From Lampris incognitus (lineage: Eukaryota > Chordata > Actinopteri > Lampriformes > Lampridae), in NCBI RefSeq assembly GCF_029633865.1, contig NC_079215.1, forward strand, positions 49,493,843 through 49,557,842: 64,000 nucleotides of DNA. The letters are read 5' to 3'. The position numbers and the translations under genes were made by a program. This document shows positions 63,495 to 64,000 of the stretch, in pieces. The notes under the pieces are model-generated. The model saw nothing but the letters and a program-made list of their open reading frames with translations. It did no database searches and was not told where the DNA came from. The number at the start of each line of letters is the position of its first letter. Within the stretch, counting starts at the first letter, position 1.

Positions 63495-64000
63495 TAATCA
63501 GGAACCAGGAACACTTTGTCATTTCACTTCATGCACTAGTGTGCATGAAATGAAATGAAACATCGTTTCCCCCAGTCCACAGCAGTGCAGCACAAAGACA
63601 AAAACACACAGCCAAAAACTACAAGAACGCATATATCCAAACTAAACAAAAAATCACTGTCCAGGAGAACGAACGCCAGCCAGGATGACTGTCGGAACTG
63701 CCAGTCTGCATGGGCTAGCAGTTAGCTTAGTCTGCCCCACTTCCACGTCCTGGCAGACTGCCCTTGGTGTTGCCCCTTCCAGTGCAGCTCCCGGCAGGGC
63801 CGTGGTCCTTGGGCCCACTGGACACAGCAGACCAAGCTCCTTCAGCCGATCCAACACTAGCTCCCCCAGCAAACACCTTCGACACACCTCCTGCACTACA
63901 CAAGATGACACTAAAAACAGTCAAGGCTAGGCAAGGCCGCTGCCAGACCACCCTCGGTGTTATCGGAACCGCCAGTCTGCACGGGCTAGCAGTTAGCTTA
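63495..64000 (+). repeat. Dispersed repeat, copy 2, running off the window
   Basis: Same unit and orientation as 9128-9712. The segment tgtcggaactgccagtctgc to ctagcagttagctta at about 63690-63729 recurs at 63961-64000, so a tandem unit of about 271 bp starts again at the window edge. Confidence 0.75.

Overview
The window reads as vertebrate nuclear DNA from a teleost fish. It contains spliced genes with GT-AG introns, a single-exon forkhead gene, a fish-type sialidase, abundant dinucleotide microsatellites, and a dense mix of Tc1, hAT, Harbinger/ISL2EU, L1, L2, R4-like, BEL/Pao and Ty3/gypsy elements plus several tRNA-derived SINE families. I cannot name the species.

Host genes that can be supported: (1) neu3-type sialidase on + (23254-24960, two exons, 378 aa, with an N-terminal MGxxxS myristoylation-like start); (2) an intronless FoxD-class forkhead gene on - (40403-41296, 297 aa); (3) zglp1, a GATA-like zinc-finger gene on - (45176-50191), assembled here from four exons with consistent phases into 597 codons; (4) fdx2, mitochondrial [2Fe-2S] ferredoxin 2, on - (55610-61298), four exons found and the first coding exon(s) not found. 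As I recall, ZGLP1 and FDX2 are adjacent and co-directional in human, so this pair looks like conserved synteny.

Layout. 1-12.6 kb: a local direct duplication torn apart by nested insertions, including a SINE split into halves almost 5 kb apart, a near-perfect Tc1 foldback with 536-bp arms, a second Tc1 element with a broken transposase, L1 pieces and a gypsy LTR. 12.6-17.4 kb: a decayed BEL/Pao retrotransposon whose 3' end joins a hAT transposase tail. 18.0-18.2 kb: a complete hAT MITE. 18.4-21.05 kb: a decayed L2-like LINE. 23-25 kb: the sialidase gene, with a SINE filling most of its intron. 25-40 kb: SINE and hAT fragments, a 0.9-kb ACTC satellite and intergenic DNA. 40.4-41.3 kb: the FoxD gene. 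41.8-42.5 kb: a SINE nested in another repeat. 45-50 kb: zglp1. 50.8-52.8 kb: an ISL2EU-type element with 63-bp terminal repeats between zglp1 and fdx2. 55.6-61.3 kb: fdx2, whose 4.6-kb last intron carries a hAT MITE, a SINE, an unclassified multi-frame element ORF family and an R4-like reverse transcriptase. 61.3-64 kb: intergenic DNA ending in a dispersed repeat also present at 9.1 kb.

The host genes show no operon-like relation. zglp1 (gonadal transcription regulator), fdx2 (iron-sulfur biogenesis), neu3 (ganglioside sialidase) and FoxD (developmental transcription factor) act separately; the shared theme of the window is heavy, layered transposon colonisation of introns and spacers.
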